Shown here piece by piece: positions 8,037 to 16,450 of a DNA stretch of 32,800 nt (its first letter is position 1; the number at the start of each line of letters is the position of its first letter). The notes under the pieces are model-generated. The model was given only the letters and a program-made list of their open reading frames with translations, was not told where the DNA came from and made no database searches. Location: assembly GCA_025055035.1 (NCBI GenBank), contig JANWZB010000019.1, positions 1 through 32,800 of the forward strand. The letters are read 5' to 3'. The DNA is from Candidatus Kapaibacterium sp. GTDB lineage: Bacteria; Bacteroidota; Ignavibacteria; Kapaibacteriales; UBA4661. The translations under genes and the position numbers were made by a program.

Positions 8037-10202
8037 TCACGTCGCCTGCTGTAGTAGTGGCAGCTGTACAACAATCCTTGCTCCTTCGCCTTCCTTGCTT
8101 ACAATGTTTATTGTTCCTTGATGCAACTCTACAATCTGGCGGGCAATTGCTAAGCCAATTCCGTGCGATGATTCACCGCTAGTTGGTTGTGCCGATAGCC
8201 GCTGAAAAAACTCGAACCCCTTGAGCTTATCTTCCTCTGTAAATCCTATACCCTCATCGCGGATACTCCATATGGCGTGAGTATCATCTGCTACATCAAC
8301 ATCAATCCAGATTGTTCCACCCTCAGGCGAGTACTTGATAGCATTGCTCACAAGATTATCGAATACTTGAAACAAGCGCTGCGTATCGCCCATGACCCAT
8401 ACTTCACACCTATACCCTAACAGAAACGACTGATGCTTGCGTTCAGCTGCGTACTGGTGATGTGCTACGACGCCCGATGTAAGGCTACAAAGCTCGACAG
8501 GTGCTTTATGCAGCACAATATTTCCCATACTGCGTGCAGCTGTATCAAGTAGATCTCGCACTAGCATACCCATTCTTTCACCAGATTCTGCAATATACCG
8601 CAAAGCCTCACGCATTCGCTCATCTAGCTTCGGACTGTCCAGCAATACGGATGCTATGCCAGTGATGGAAACAATAGGATTTTTCAGGTCATGCGACACT
8701 ACACTGAGCATATTCAAACGAAACTGTTCGGCATTCACCAGCGCTTGATTCTTTTCTTGCAGCTCGTTGTTCATCAGGGCAAGATTACTCATCGCTTCCT
8801 GGAGCTCTACATTTGCATATTCAATCTGTTGTGCTTGTTCAGCTTGCACTTCGAGCTGCCGTTGAATCTCTTCATTCGCTCTGCTCAGCTGTATATTGGC
8901 TTCCGCCAATTCTTGTGTTCGCTCACGAACTTGGCGTTCCAAGAGTGTCTGCTGCTCGCGCAGTATGCGTTCATTCTCCAGTAGCACCTGCTGACGCTCT
9001 CTCTGCAACTGCCGAATCCGATAGGCTAGTGCAAATGACATCAGTAACAACTCAACAGCCGCTGCTATATTCGGAAGCGCAAGCATCGCAGGAGAAAATG
9101 GTATCCAACCCTCTAACGAGGGAGGAACAATAAACAATGAACACAGCACAAGAGACCATGCTGTGAGATATATCCATGCTGCACGATTACCTCGCATGCC
9201 AGACATAACACTGACAACGACACAGTATAGCACAGACACCATAGAAAGCACTATTGCTATGCTAATAAGCACCGTATTCGCCGACCGAACAACGAAGAAT
9301 GCCCCCCACACTATGGAAAGCAAGATAAGGAGAATGTACCCCGGAAGAAGCATTGCTACTAACGTAGTAGTGATGTGGAAGAATCGCATAGCAAATGCAA
9401 CACTCAGAAAGGAAATACACATCACAATCTGCAAAACCCTACCGTGTAGCACTTCTGCGATGTATTCCCCCGCTATAGGCACGATCATACCCGTCACATA
9501 TGCTACATACGTAGCTGTTGATAAGCCATAGAGTGTGTACAAGGCATAGGTACTACTTTGCATCATAAGGCTGAGAAAACCATTATAGCACACAATCGCC
9601 AGCATCATGCCTACAAGAATTCCATATAGCAAGAGCCGTTTGTTGTAGAACATTCGCATGGCATGTTCCGTGCCACAGTATAGCATTGTAAACACAGGCT
9701 CACGGCTTACTAGCCGAATATATACATGCTGGAGAGCAGTATCTACGCGTGCACAGTATATCATTGTGGTTGGTAGCCCGGAAGCTGTGCGCGAAGAAAA
9801 TGTCAAGCCTGCATACTCTTGTAGTACGTTACTCTGTTCCCCTACATTTCCATTCTGCGCTTCGCCGACAAATGTGAAGACTTGAATAGTATCTAAACCA
9901 CTATCATCGAACCAGACAATCACTGGCTCGTGTGTATTATTGCGAATATCAAAGCGCAGCCACACAGCGTATGGTGTCGCTGGTACAGAAAATGCAATAG
10001 TGGATTCTAGCGTTGTGCTACGTTTGAGAACATCGTTAATGCTGTAAGAGCGGGAAACGGTAGGATACACTAGTGGTTTTTCCAATTGTACAACATCGTT
10101 GCTGTTCACCGTAATCAAAGGAACGTGTGGCGATGCATACACTCTAAGGTGCAGAAAAAGAGCGCATATACAGACATATGATAGGCAGGCGCAAGACATC
10201 AT
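8037..10202 (-). CDS. 7TMR-DISM-type sensor histidine kinase (7TMR-DISMED2 extracellular + 7TM + coiled coil + HisKA + HATPase_c)
   Basis: Signal peptide, beta-rich extracellular region (TPYAVWLRFDIRNNTHEPVIVWFDDSGLDTIQVF), seven hydrophobic segments starting LLLYGILVGMMLAIVCYNGFLSL, long coiled coil, VVSHDLKNPIVSITG, NLVSNAIKYSPEGG, RDEGIGFTEED, HGIGLAIARQIVELHQG. Confidence 0.9.
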   Translation of the reverse strand: MMSCACLSYVCICALFLHLRVYASPHVPLITVNSNDVVQLEKPLVYPTVSRSYSINDVLKRSTTLESTIAFSVPATPYAVWLRFDIRNNTHEPVIVWFDDSGLDTIQVFTFVGEAQNGNVGEQSNVLQEYAGLTFSSRTASGLPTTMIYCARVDTALQHVYIRLVSREPVFTMLYCGTEHAMRMFYNKRLLLYGILVGMMLAIVCYNGFLSLMMQSSTYALYTLYGLSTATYVAYVTGMIVPIAGEYIAEVLHGRVLQIVMCISFLSVAFAMRFFHITTTLVAMLLPGYILLILLSIVWGAFFVVRSANTVLISIAIVLSMVSVLYCVVVSVMSGMRGNRAAWIYLTAWSLVLCSLFIVPPSLEGWIPFSPAMLALPNIAAAVELLLMSFALAYRIRQLQRERQQVLLENERILREQQTLLERQVRERTQELAEANIQLSRANEEIQRQLEVQAEQAQQIEYANVELQEAMSNLALMNNELQEKNQALVNAEQFRLNMLSVVSHDLKNPIVSITGIASVLLDSPKLDERMREALRYIAESGERMGMLVRDLLDTAARSMGNIVLHKAPVELCSLTSGVVAHHQYAAERKHQSFLLGYRCEVWVMGDTQRLFQVFDNLVSNAIKYSPEGGTIWIDVDVADDTHAIWSIRDEGIGFTEEDKLKGFEFFQRLSAQPTSGESSHGIGLAIARQIVELHQGTINIVSKEGEGARIVVQLPLLQQAT

Positions 10203-10274
10203 CCATCTCTGTATTCACATGCAACAACTACACACTGTCATTTTTCATAGACAACGAATACCACCTTACAATCT

Positions 10275-10826
10275 TCACTGTATAACCTGTGCAATTTGGA
10301 GGAGTTCCGCAGATATTTCCTGCGCTTCGTTTTTTAACTGCTGGCGATGAACGATAATATTTGCCTTGCCATTTCTGATACCAAGAGCAATTGAGGCTTT
10401 CCCAGTTCGCGCAAGCATTGGGATACCGGTAATCGACAGGATACGATGTTGTGCACAAATCTTCTCAACGTTCAGCACGCCGGGACTAATATACACTACT
10501 TGAACGTCGGCGATGCTTTTTTCAAGTGCTGATTCCAATACTGCTGTTGTTGCTATACCTTGCGCCTCAAATGCAGCAACCAGGCTATCCTTTATATCAC
10601 TCGAAATGCTGCTATACACAACAGCAAGCTTCAGCTTCTTTTTTCCTTCAAAGGATTTGTTGAACAAGAACACACGACGAAAGATTTCCGCTTGCGTTTC
10701 GATGCGCAATGGCATTTCTTGTGCTGCTCCGATAGCACACCACAGGTACCAGAACGCTAGTATGCAGAACAAGCGCGTTCTGGCATTGCATCTCGCACGA
10801 CCATGCAGCATTATCGAGCATCTCAC
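10275..10826 (-). CDS. YfiR family (DUF4154) periplasmic protein
   Basis: Signal peptide ending CAIGAAQEM; QAEIFRRVFLFNKSF near N-terminus; VQVVYISPGVLNVEKI...RILSITGIPMLARTGKASIALGIRNGKANIIVHRQQLKNEAQEISAELLQIAQVI matches the DUF4154 C-terminal pattern. First codon is GTG at 10826; alternative ATG at 10811. Confidence 0.82.
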   Translation of the reverse strand: MRCSIMLHGRARCNARTRLFCILAFWYLWCAIGAAQEMPLRIETQAEIFRRVFLFNKSFEGKKKLKLAVVYSSISSDIKDSLVAAFEAQGIATTAVLESALEKSIADVQVVYISPGVLNVEKICAQHRILSITGIPMLARTGKASIALGIRNGKANIIVHRQQLKNEAQEISAELLQIAQVIQ

Positions 10827-13225
10827 CGCTCACTCCTCCCAAATGTTAGCTGTACTCCCACTGTGGCCCGTAATGGAAGCTGGGGAGTTCCACGCAGAAA
10901 CTCGATTTCACTATACTGAGGTATAGTAACAGCTTCGGGGTGTGTTAAATCGGCAACAACACGGTAGCGTGCATCAAGGACATTGTCTACACGTACAAAT
11001 GCTTCGAGCCATGACAGCAGCGTATATCGTGCTGTGAGATTAACAAGCGTATATCCGTCAATTGTCTGCCGTCGCTGAGGATTTTGGGACTGAAAGGGCA
11101 CAGTACGCTGTCGGTCTTGCCAAATCACTCGTGCGCTCACCTGAAGACGTTCATGGTTCAGCTGCACACCACCTTTGAACGCCAACGGAGAGACGTATGG
11201 AATTTCGCGCCCTTCGCTCTCATTATCCGTGAGACTAATCCTTCCGTCAATCCACGACAGTGCACCAAAAAGCTCTACACGTGTTGTTTGATTACGAAGT
11301 GGGATGTACTGTGCGCTGAGCGTTGCACCATAGGTAACTTGGCGACCTTGATTGGTAAAAATGACAATCGTTGAAACAGGATAACCTTTGTATCGCCCAC
11401 CGTATAGATTGAGCGTGGAAGCATCAGGAACTTCGCGAAAGAGACCGTTCAGCGCCGTCATAAAACCACTTGCTGTAAGACTAACGTCATCATTCAGAAA
11501 CGACAACAGCACTAGCTCTGCCGTTTGAGAGGTAATCGGTTTGAGATTAGGATTAGCGAGCTTCCAAAAGCTTCCAGTGTATGTGTTATTCACACTGTCA
11601 TACGAAAATGAACCATACTGTTCAAATGCATAGCGTGGAGCAGCACCCAGAAACGCTGTCCCATACATTACTTTTGCGGTGAAGGAACGCGATGGCGACC
11701 ATACGGCACCAAAACGTGGGTTGAGCGACGCACCAAAGAGCGAGTTTGCATCATACCGCCCGCCAACATTCACATTAAGCTGCGATATGGGCGTCCATTG
11801 GGCTTGTACAAAGCCTCCTACATTGAGATAGGGTATGTAAAAAATATCGGCATCTATCCCAAGTGGATTACGTGCATTCGCAGTACCGAAAATTCTCCCT
11901 TGAAGATACGGTAAGCCAACACTTGATACCATCGGGGACTCGAGATCAGTAGTCTTGGGTACAGAGATAAAATATTCAGCTGTCAGGCTACCACTTACAG
12001 TCAATCTGTCAGACCATGCATGCTGCACAAGTTGCTCTACTTTAAACATCGAGCCAAACGCATACTTGTAGCCCGGACCGAGATTATTAAACAGGTTGCG
12101 ATAATTCGATATCGGGTCTAATTCATATTGGCTATATACTACAGAGGATATCAGAGTTGTGCGCCCAAGTGCCGCTTGATACATTCCCGACAGCATAGTG
12201 AGCGTTGGTGCAAAGAATACGTCATCGTTGTACACGGCATTGTATTGTGGATAGCCGAGACACGTTGTTGAACGAGCATATGAACGAAAGAGGCTGACTG
12301 TCAGCCCAGCAGCTTCTACTTTAAGCCATTGAGCATTTGCACTAATAGGCGATCCCCATTGCTGACGAATAGGACTTTGCGGGCGCATAATACCAAAGCC
12401 TGTTCGAAAAATTCCTGTTTGTAGTGTGTTCTCCCGACCATAATCTTCGGGATAGAACTGCCGCATATCTGGCATTGGGTCATACATATACTGTGCACCC
12501 ATCATGACATTGATATTGTCGTTGAGTGTAAAACCAGCTAGAATATTTCCTTGAAAGCGGCTATACATTGAGCCGCTGGAACTGGCTTCCACCGGACCGT
12601 CCATATCAAAAGAGCGTTTCGATACAATGTTAATCACGCCCATCACTGCATCTGCACCGTAGAGCGACGATGCAGGGCTATAGATTACTTCAATTTGCAG
12701 TGCTAGATGCACGGGATAGTTTTCGAGCAGCGGCATAAACTCATTGGTTGGCGAGGAAATCCGCACACCGTCGAGCAAAACAATAAATTTGTCTTGACCG
12801 AACACTCCACGGACATTGATGCGGTTGACGGATTCTTGATTTGCTAGCCCCTCAATTTTGTAGTCGGGTAAATCCATCAAAACATCTGTCAGTGAGGTAT
12901 AACCACGCGCACGAATTTGTTCTGCAGTAATTGTGGTAACCGTTGCAGCGGCGTTTTTTGCCGACATGTACTGCGTGCGAGACACAGCAGCCACATCAAC
13001 ACTGCTAACCGCCGATAGATCTAGATATACTCCTATGAGAGATTTCAGTTCTTCCTTGCCTGTGGAGTAGTCTATACTTTGCCCTTTTGTCGTGGAATCC
13101 TGATGCTTAGCTTCTTGAGCATCTACACAAAAGTAAGGAGCTGTGCACCATGCGAAGAATAGCGCATACCGAATAAGAGCCGTACTCAGGTGTTTATCCT
13201 TGAGTACCTCATGGAACAATATCAT
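10823..13225 (-). CDS. TonB-dependent receptor (plug + beta-barrel)
   Basis: Signal peptide (YALFFAWCTAPYFCVDAQE); plug TVTTITAEQIRARGYTSLTDVLMDLPDYKIEG...NVRGVFGQDKFIVLLDGVRISSP...IEVIYSPASSLYGADAVMGVINIVSKR; C-terminal barrel with VRVDNVLDARYR and terminal TVGVQLTFGRSER. Confidence 0.92.
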   Translation of the reverse strand: MILFHEVLKDKHLSTALIRYALFFAWCTAPYFCVDAQEAKHQDSTTKGQSIDYSTGKEELKSLIGVYLDLSAVSSVDVAAVSRTQYMSAKNAAATVTTITAEQIRARGYTSLTDVLMDLPDYKIEGLANQESVNRINVRGVFGQDKFIVLLDGVRISSPTNEFMPLLENYPVHLALQIEVIYSPASSLYGADAVMGVINIVSKRSFDMDGPVEASSSGSMYSRFQGNILAGFTLNDNINVMMGAQYMYDPMPDMRQFYPEDYGRENTLQTGIFRTGFGIMRPQSPIRQQWGSPISANAQWLKVEAAGLTVSLFRSYARSTTCLGYPQYNAVYNDDVFFAPTLTMLSGMYQAALGRTTLISSVVYSQYELDPISNYRNLFNNLGPGYKYAFGSMFKVEQLVQHAWSDRLTVSGSLTAEYFISVPKTTDLESPMVSSVGLPYLQGRIFGTANARNPLGIDADIFYIPYLNVGGFVQAQWTPISQLNVNVGGRYDANSLFGASLNPRFGAVWSPSRSFTAKVMYGTAFLGAAPRYAFEQYGSFSYDSVNNTYTGSFWKLANPNLKPITSQTAELVLLSFLNDDVSLTASGFMTALNGLFREVPDASTLNLYGGRYKGYPVSTIVIFTNQGRQVTYGATLSAQYIPLRNQTTRVELFGALSWIDGRISLTDNESEGREIPYVSPLAFKGGVQLNHERLQVSARVIWQDRQRTVPFQSQNPQRRQTIDGYTLVNLTARYTLLSWLEAFVRVDNVLDARYRVVADLTHPEAVTIPQYSEIEFLRGTPQLPLRATVGVQLTFGRSER

Positions 13226-13357
13226 GAAGCAATGCTGGAACTGATAGACTATTGCATTGACGAATGCGTGTCTTCAAATATGGTACGATTCCTTGTCTTG
13301 TGCAAGTTTTTTCCTATATTTGCTCGCACATGTTTTTCCCTTTCGTTTATCTTGTGT

Positions 13358-14758
13358 ATGGCCTTCCACCATCGTGCGCTTGCCTCTTACGTTCGCCATC
13401 AACGTTCATCAATTAGCACCCAAATCTCTCTTCTTATTTTCCTGTTTATTATTGCTCTGACTGCGCTGAACGTCATTGCGTCGTCTATCCAGCAAAAAGA
13501 AAGTGGCGAAGAATTTGTGCTACAAGAAACACGCGCTATTGGAGAGCTTGCAGCAGCAGGCAGCACAGGCGGAGTTGTATTCAACGATCGCGACTTTTTG
13601 GCAAAATCTATGCAAGGTATTGAACAACTCTCCACATTCGAGGCAATTATTATTCGCAATACCACCGGCGATAGTATCTACACAAAAAACGCTTCTATCC
13701 TTACACCGTTTCTCGGCTCGCGCCAGACACAGCAACCAGATACACTCATTCGTGTTTTTCTCCACAATGATATCGCTATCGCCCGTGTACCTATTGTCGC
13801 TGTTGTCAATCGAGAATATCTCGGCGAAGTATTCCTTGCACTCAACACGCGTGCTACCCAACAGAGCATTCAGCGTAGCCGAACCACTCTATTGCTCATT
13901 GGTATTCTTGGAGCAATGGTTTGTACAGTTGGGGCTCTCTATTTTGCGCTGCACCTCGCAAAGCCAATCGTAGCGCTTTACAATGCGGCACAGCGTATTA
14001 GCGAAGGAGATTTACGCCAGCGTGTGCACATTGCTGCATCATCCCACGAGGTTGACGGCTTAATACAAGCGTTTAACAGCATGATGGATAGCTTAGAACA
14101 CTCGAATCAAGCACTTAAGGTTGAGCAGGAACGCTCTGAGCACCTTCTTCTCAATATGCTTCCTGCACCTATCGCAGAGCGCATGAAAGCAGGAGAAAAG
14201 CTCATCGCTGATACATACCATGCTGTTACAGTCATGTTTATCGACATTGTTGGCTTTACTACACTCGCTTCTACTATGCCTGCTGAACACCTCGTTGCAA
14301 TGCTCAATCAGGTATTCTCGCACTTTGATACAATCTTACGCAAGCACAAAGTCGAAAAAATCAAAACTATTGGCGATGGCTACATGGCTGTTTCTGGTCT
14401 GCCATACAGTGCCGCAGAGCATGCACACAACGCTGCATATACGGCACTTGAATTGATTGACAGCATGAGCAGACTTAATAGTGAGCAAGGGTTGTCTCTT
14501 GACATTCGTATTGGACTACATGCAGGAACAGTTGTTGCAGGAGTGATTGGTCAACACAAATTTGCCTACGACCTTTGGGGTGACACCGTCAATGTTGCAT
14601 CGCGCATGGAATCGCATGGTGAAAAGGGGAAGATTCATTGTTCTGAAGCAGTCTATGCACTGTTACACCATGACTTTGCCTTTGAAGAACGAGGCGCCAT
14701 GCACATTAAAGGAAAAGGTGATATGAAGACGTACTTCCTTCTGCACCCGCTACACTAG
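13358..14758 (+). CDS. CHASE8-like periplasmic sensor + HAMP + class III adenylate/guanylate cyclase (residues suggest adenylate cyclase)
   Basis: Track ORF begins 13190, overlapping the divergent receptor; start MAFHHRALASYVRHQRSSIS at 13358 preferred. IGELAAAGSTGGVVFNDRDFLAKSMQGIEQLSTFEAIIIRNTTGDSIYTKN (CHASE8-like), LAKPIVALYNAAQRISEGDLRQRV (HAMP), VTVMFIDIVGFTTLAS, KVEKIKTIGDGYMAVSGLP, DIRIGLHAGTVVAGVIGQHKFAYDLWGDTVNVASRMES (cyclase core). Confidence 0.9.
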   Translation: MAFHHRALASYVRHQRSSISTQISLLIFLFIIALTALNVIASSIQQKESGEEFVLQETRAIGELAAAGSTGGVVFNDRDFLAKSMQGIEQLSTFEAIIIRNTTGDSIYTKNASILTPFLGSRQTQQPDTLIRVFLHNDIAIARVPIVAVVNREYLGEVFLALNTRATQQSIQRSRTTLLLIGILGAMVCTVGALYFALHLAKPIVALYNAAQRISEGDLRQRVHIAASSHEVDGLIQAFNSMMDSLEHSNQALKVEQERSEHLLLNMLPAPIAERMKAGEKLIADTYHAVTVMFIDIVGFTTLASTMPAEHLVAMLNQVFSHFDTILRKHKVEKIKTIGDGYMAVSGLPYSAAEHAHNAAYTALELIDSMSRLNSEQGLSLDIRIGLHAGTVVAGVIGQHKFAYDLWGDTVNVASRMESHGEKGKIHCSEAVYALLHHDFAFEERGAMHIKGKGDMKTYFLLHPLH

Positions 14759-14794
14759 CGCAGTTGACAGGACAACGCAACGTAAATCTGATAC

Positions 14795-16033
14795 TCAAAA
14801 AAGCATCACCTCAATTTGCATACCTTCGTCCATCGCCGTATCAGCATCCAGAAAGACAATTCCATCCGCCTCAGTCAGCGAGGTTAGCATATACGAATCT
14901 TGCTTGTTCAAAGCTTCAGCTACCAATCCACTGCTTTCTTGCGTCAGACGCACACGCACAAATTCTGCTCTCCCATGACGGTTTACCAGTGAAGATCCCA
15001 TCACTGCTTTAGCCGTTTTCCACACTGATGAGTATCTACGCATCGCGGCGATCACAGGCTGCACATAGTACCGAAAACATATGTATGCCGATACAGGATT
15101 ACCGGGCAAGCCAAATAGCAAAACGCGGTTACGACGAGCAAAGAAGAATGGCTTACCGGGTTTCTGTCGTACCCTCCAGAACACTGTTTCAAACCCAAGA
15201 CGTTCTGCCGCCCTGCGTATATAATCATGCTCTCCAACCGATACTCCTCCCGTTGTGCAAATAATATCTGCACATTCTATTGCCTTCTGGAGTGCCTGCT
15301 CGCTGGCGTAGAGCTCATCGGGAATACGTTGAACCATGCATACATTTCCGCCAGACTCGCGCACAGCTGCTTGAAGCATTGGTGTATTCGTATCGTATAC
15401 TTGCGCATCGCTAAGGTCACAGCGCTCGCTAGCATCAACAAGCTCTTGTCCACTAGCAAGAAGAGCAACGCGCGGTGCATCCCACACCGCTAGGTGCGAC
15501 AGCCCTAGCTGTGCAGCTAGTGCACAATGCGCTGGACGAATAAGAGTACCAGCACGTAGAACACACGATCCCGCACTATATTCCGTGCCCCTGTGTCGTA
15601 TCCACTGTCCCGGACGAACGCTTTGTATTATATGTACAGTGCTACCGTTCACCACATAATCTTCCCGTGGAACAACAGTATCAACGCTCTCAGGGACTAC
15701 TGCACCCGTGCTTATAGTGATTGCTTGGCCATGTAATACTTCACCTTTGAAGGGCTTCCCAGCTGCACTTTCCCCTACAACAGTCAACACCCTACACTCA
15801 GGGGAATACGCATACGCAATACCGTCCATCGCACTGTTTGTCGTGCGTGGCGAAGGTTCTTGGGCAATGCTGTCACAAGCAAGAACATACCCAACTGCTT
15901 CGAGGATACTCTTCTGTACTACGCGTGGTTCGGGTGTATACGCTTGCACGTAGCGTCGAGCTTCAGCAACAGATATCATCGTGCTATCTCTGGCATTATA
16001 GTTGTTGTTGTTAGTAGGCATTTCTAACACCAT
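14795..16033 (-). CDS. moeA: Molybdopterin molybdotransferase
   Basis: RTTNSAMDGIAYA, GQAITISTGAVVPESVDTVVPREDY, DTNTPMLQAAVRESGG, IICTTGGVSVGEHDYIR, KPGKPFFFARRNRVLLFGLPGNPVSAYICF. Start may be MISVAEARRYV at 15979. Confidence 0.93.
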   Translation of the reverse strand: MVLEMPTNNNNYNARDSTMISVAEARRYVQAYTPEPRVVQKSILEAVGYVLACDSIAQEPSPRTTNSAMDGIAYAYSPECRVLTVVGESAAGKPFKGEVLHGQAITISTGAVVPESVDTVVPREDYVVNGSTVHIIQSVRPGQWIRHRGTEYSAGSCVLRAGTLIRPAHCALAAQLGLSHLAVWDAPRVALLASGQELVDASERCDLSDAQVYDTNTPMLQAAVRESGGNVCMVQRIPDELYASEQALQKAIECADIICTTGGVSVGEHDYIRRAAERLGFETVFWRVRQKPGKPFFFARRNRVLLFGLPGNPVSAYICFRYYVQPVIAAMRRYSSVWKTAKAVMGSSLVNRHGRAEFVRVRLTQESSGLVAEALNKQDSYMLTSLTEADGIVFLDADTAMDEGMQIEVMLF

Positions 16034-16146
16034 ACCTGCTCAACCATCGCCTTCACCATCTTCTGGACAATGCTCAACCCCAATCCTGTACCACGTCTTC
16101 CATCAGCGTTTGCATGATACTCTTCCCACAAAGTAACGAAGGTACC
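16024..16146 (-). pseudogene. Relic of a histidine kinase C-terminus (HATPase_c G2 box)
   Basis: Manual minus-strand translation: GTFVTLWEEYHANADGRRGTGLGLSIVQKMVKAMVEQVWC*; preceded in frame by TAA at 16147-16149; no kinase-like sequence found further upstream in the three minus frames to ~16260. Confidence 0.65.
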
Positions 16147-16337
16147 TTACAACTTTAGTTTCTACCTACTCTTTGTGCATATAGTCCTTACTCTTACTCA
16201 GCACTACTAGCTTTGCATGACAGTACATCATGTCTCTCAATATTGTTGCGTGATACCATCTTAACTTAAGTTCTTGCAAAAATATACAAGCTCTTACCTA
16301 GAAAAAAAATTATAGCTCTTGTGTGGCGCAAGTGTAT

Positions 16338-16351
16338 CTGTCATGTGACAG
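16338..16351. promoter_or_regulatory. Inverted repeat CTGTCA-TG-TGACAG upstream of comF (possible operator)
   Basis: Perfect 6-bp arms with 2-nt spacer, ~100 nt upstream of comF ATG 16451. Confidence 0.3.
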
Positions 16352-16450
16352 CTTGCAATCCGAGCTATTAGGGGGTTGTTTGGCGAATTAACACTGATGT
16401 AATACTTTATGATTGTGTCAATAATCTCATGCACTACGCGCCTAAGTATT

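Noticed and set aside
10513-10926. 137-aa plus-strand ORF
   Set aside because: Antisense across the YfiR gene and receptor 3' end; no domain signature.
13190-13357. N-terminal extension of the cyclase in the track
   Set aside because: Would overlap the receptor 5' end; sequence MFILEYLMEQYHEAML... precedes the natural basic/hydrophobic start MAFHHRALASYVRHQRSSISTQISLLIF.
16002-16015. GTT microsatellite (poly-Asn in moeA N-terminal extension)
   Set aside because: Only four units and probably upstream of the true moeA start; too short to call.
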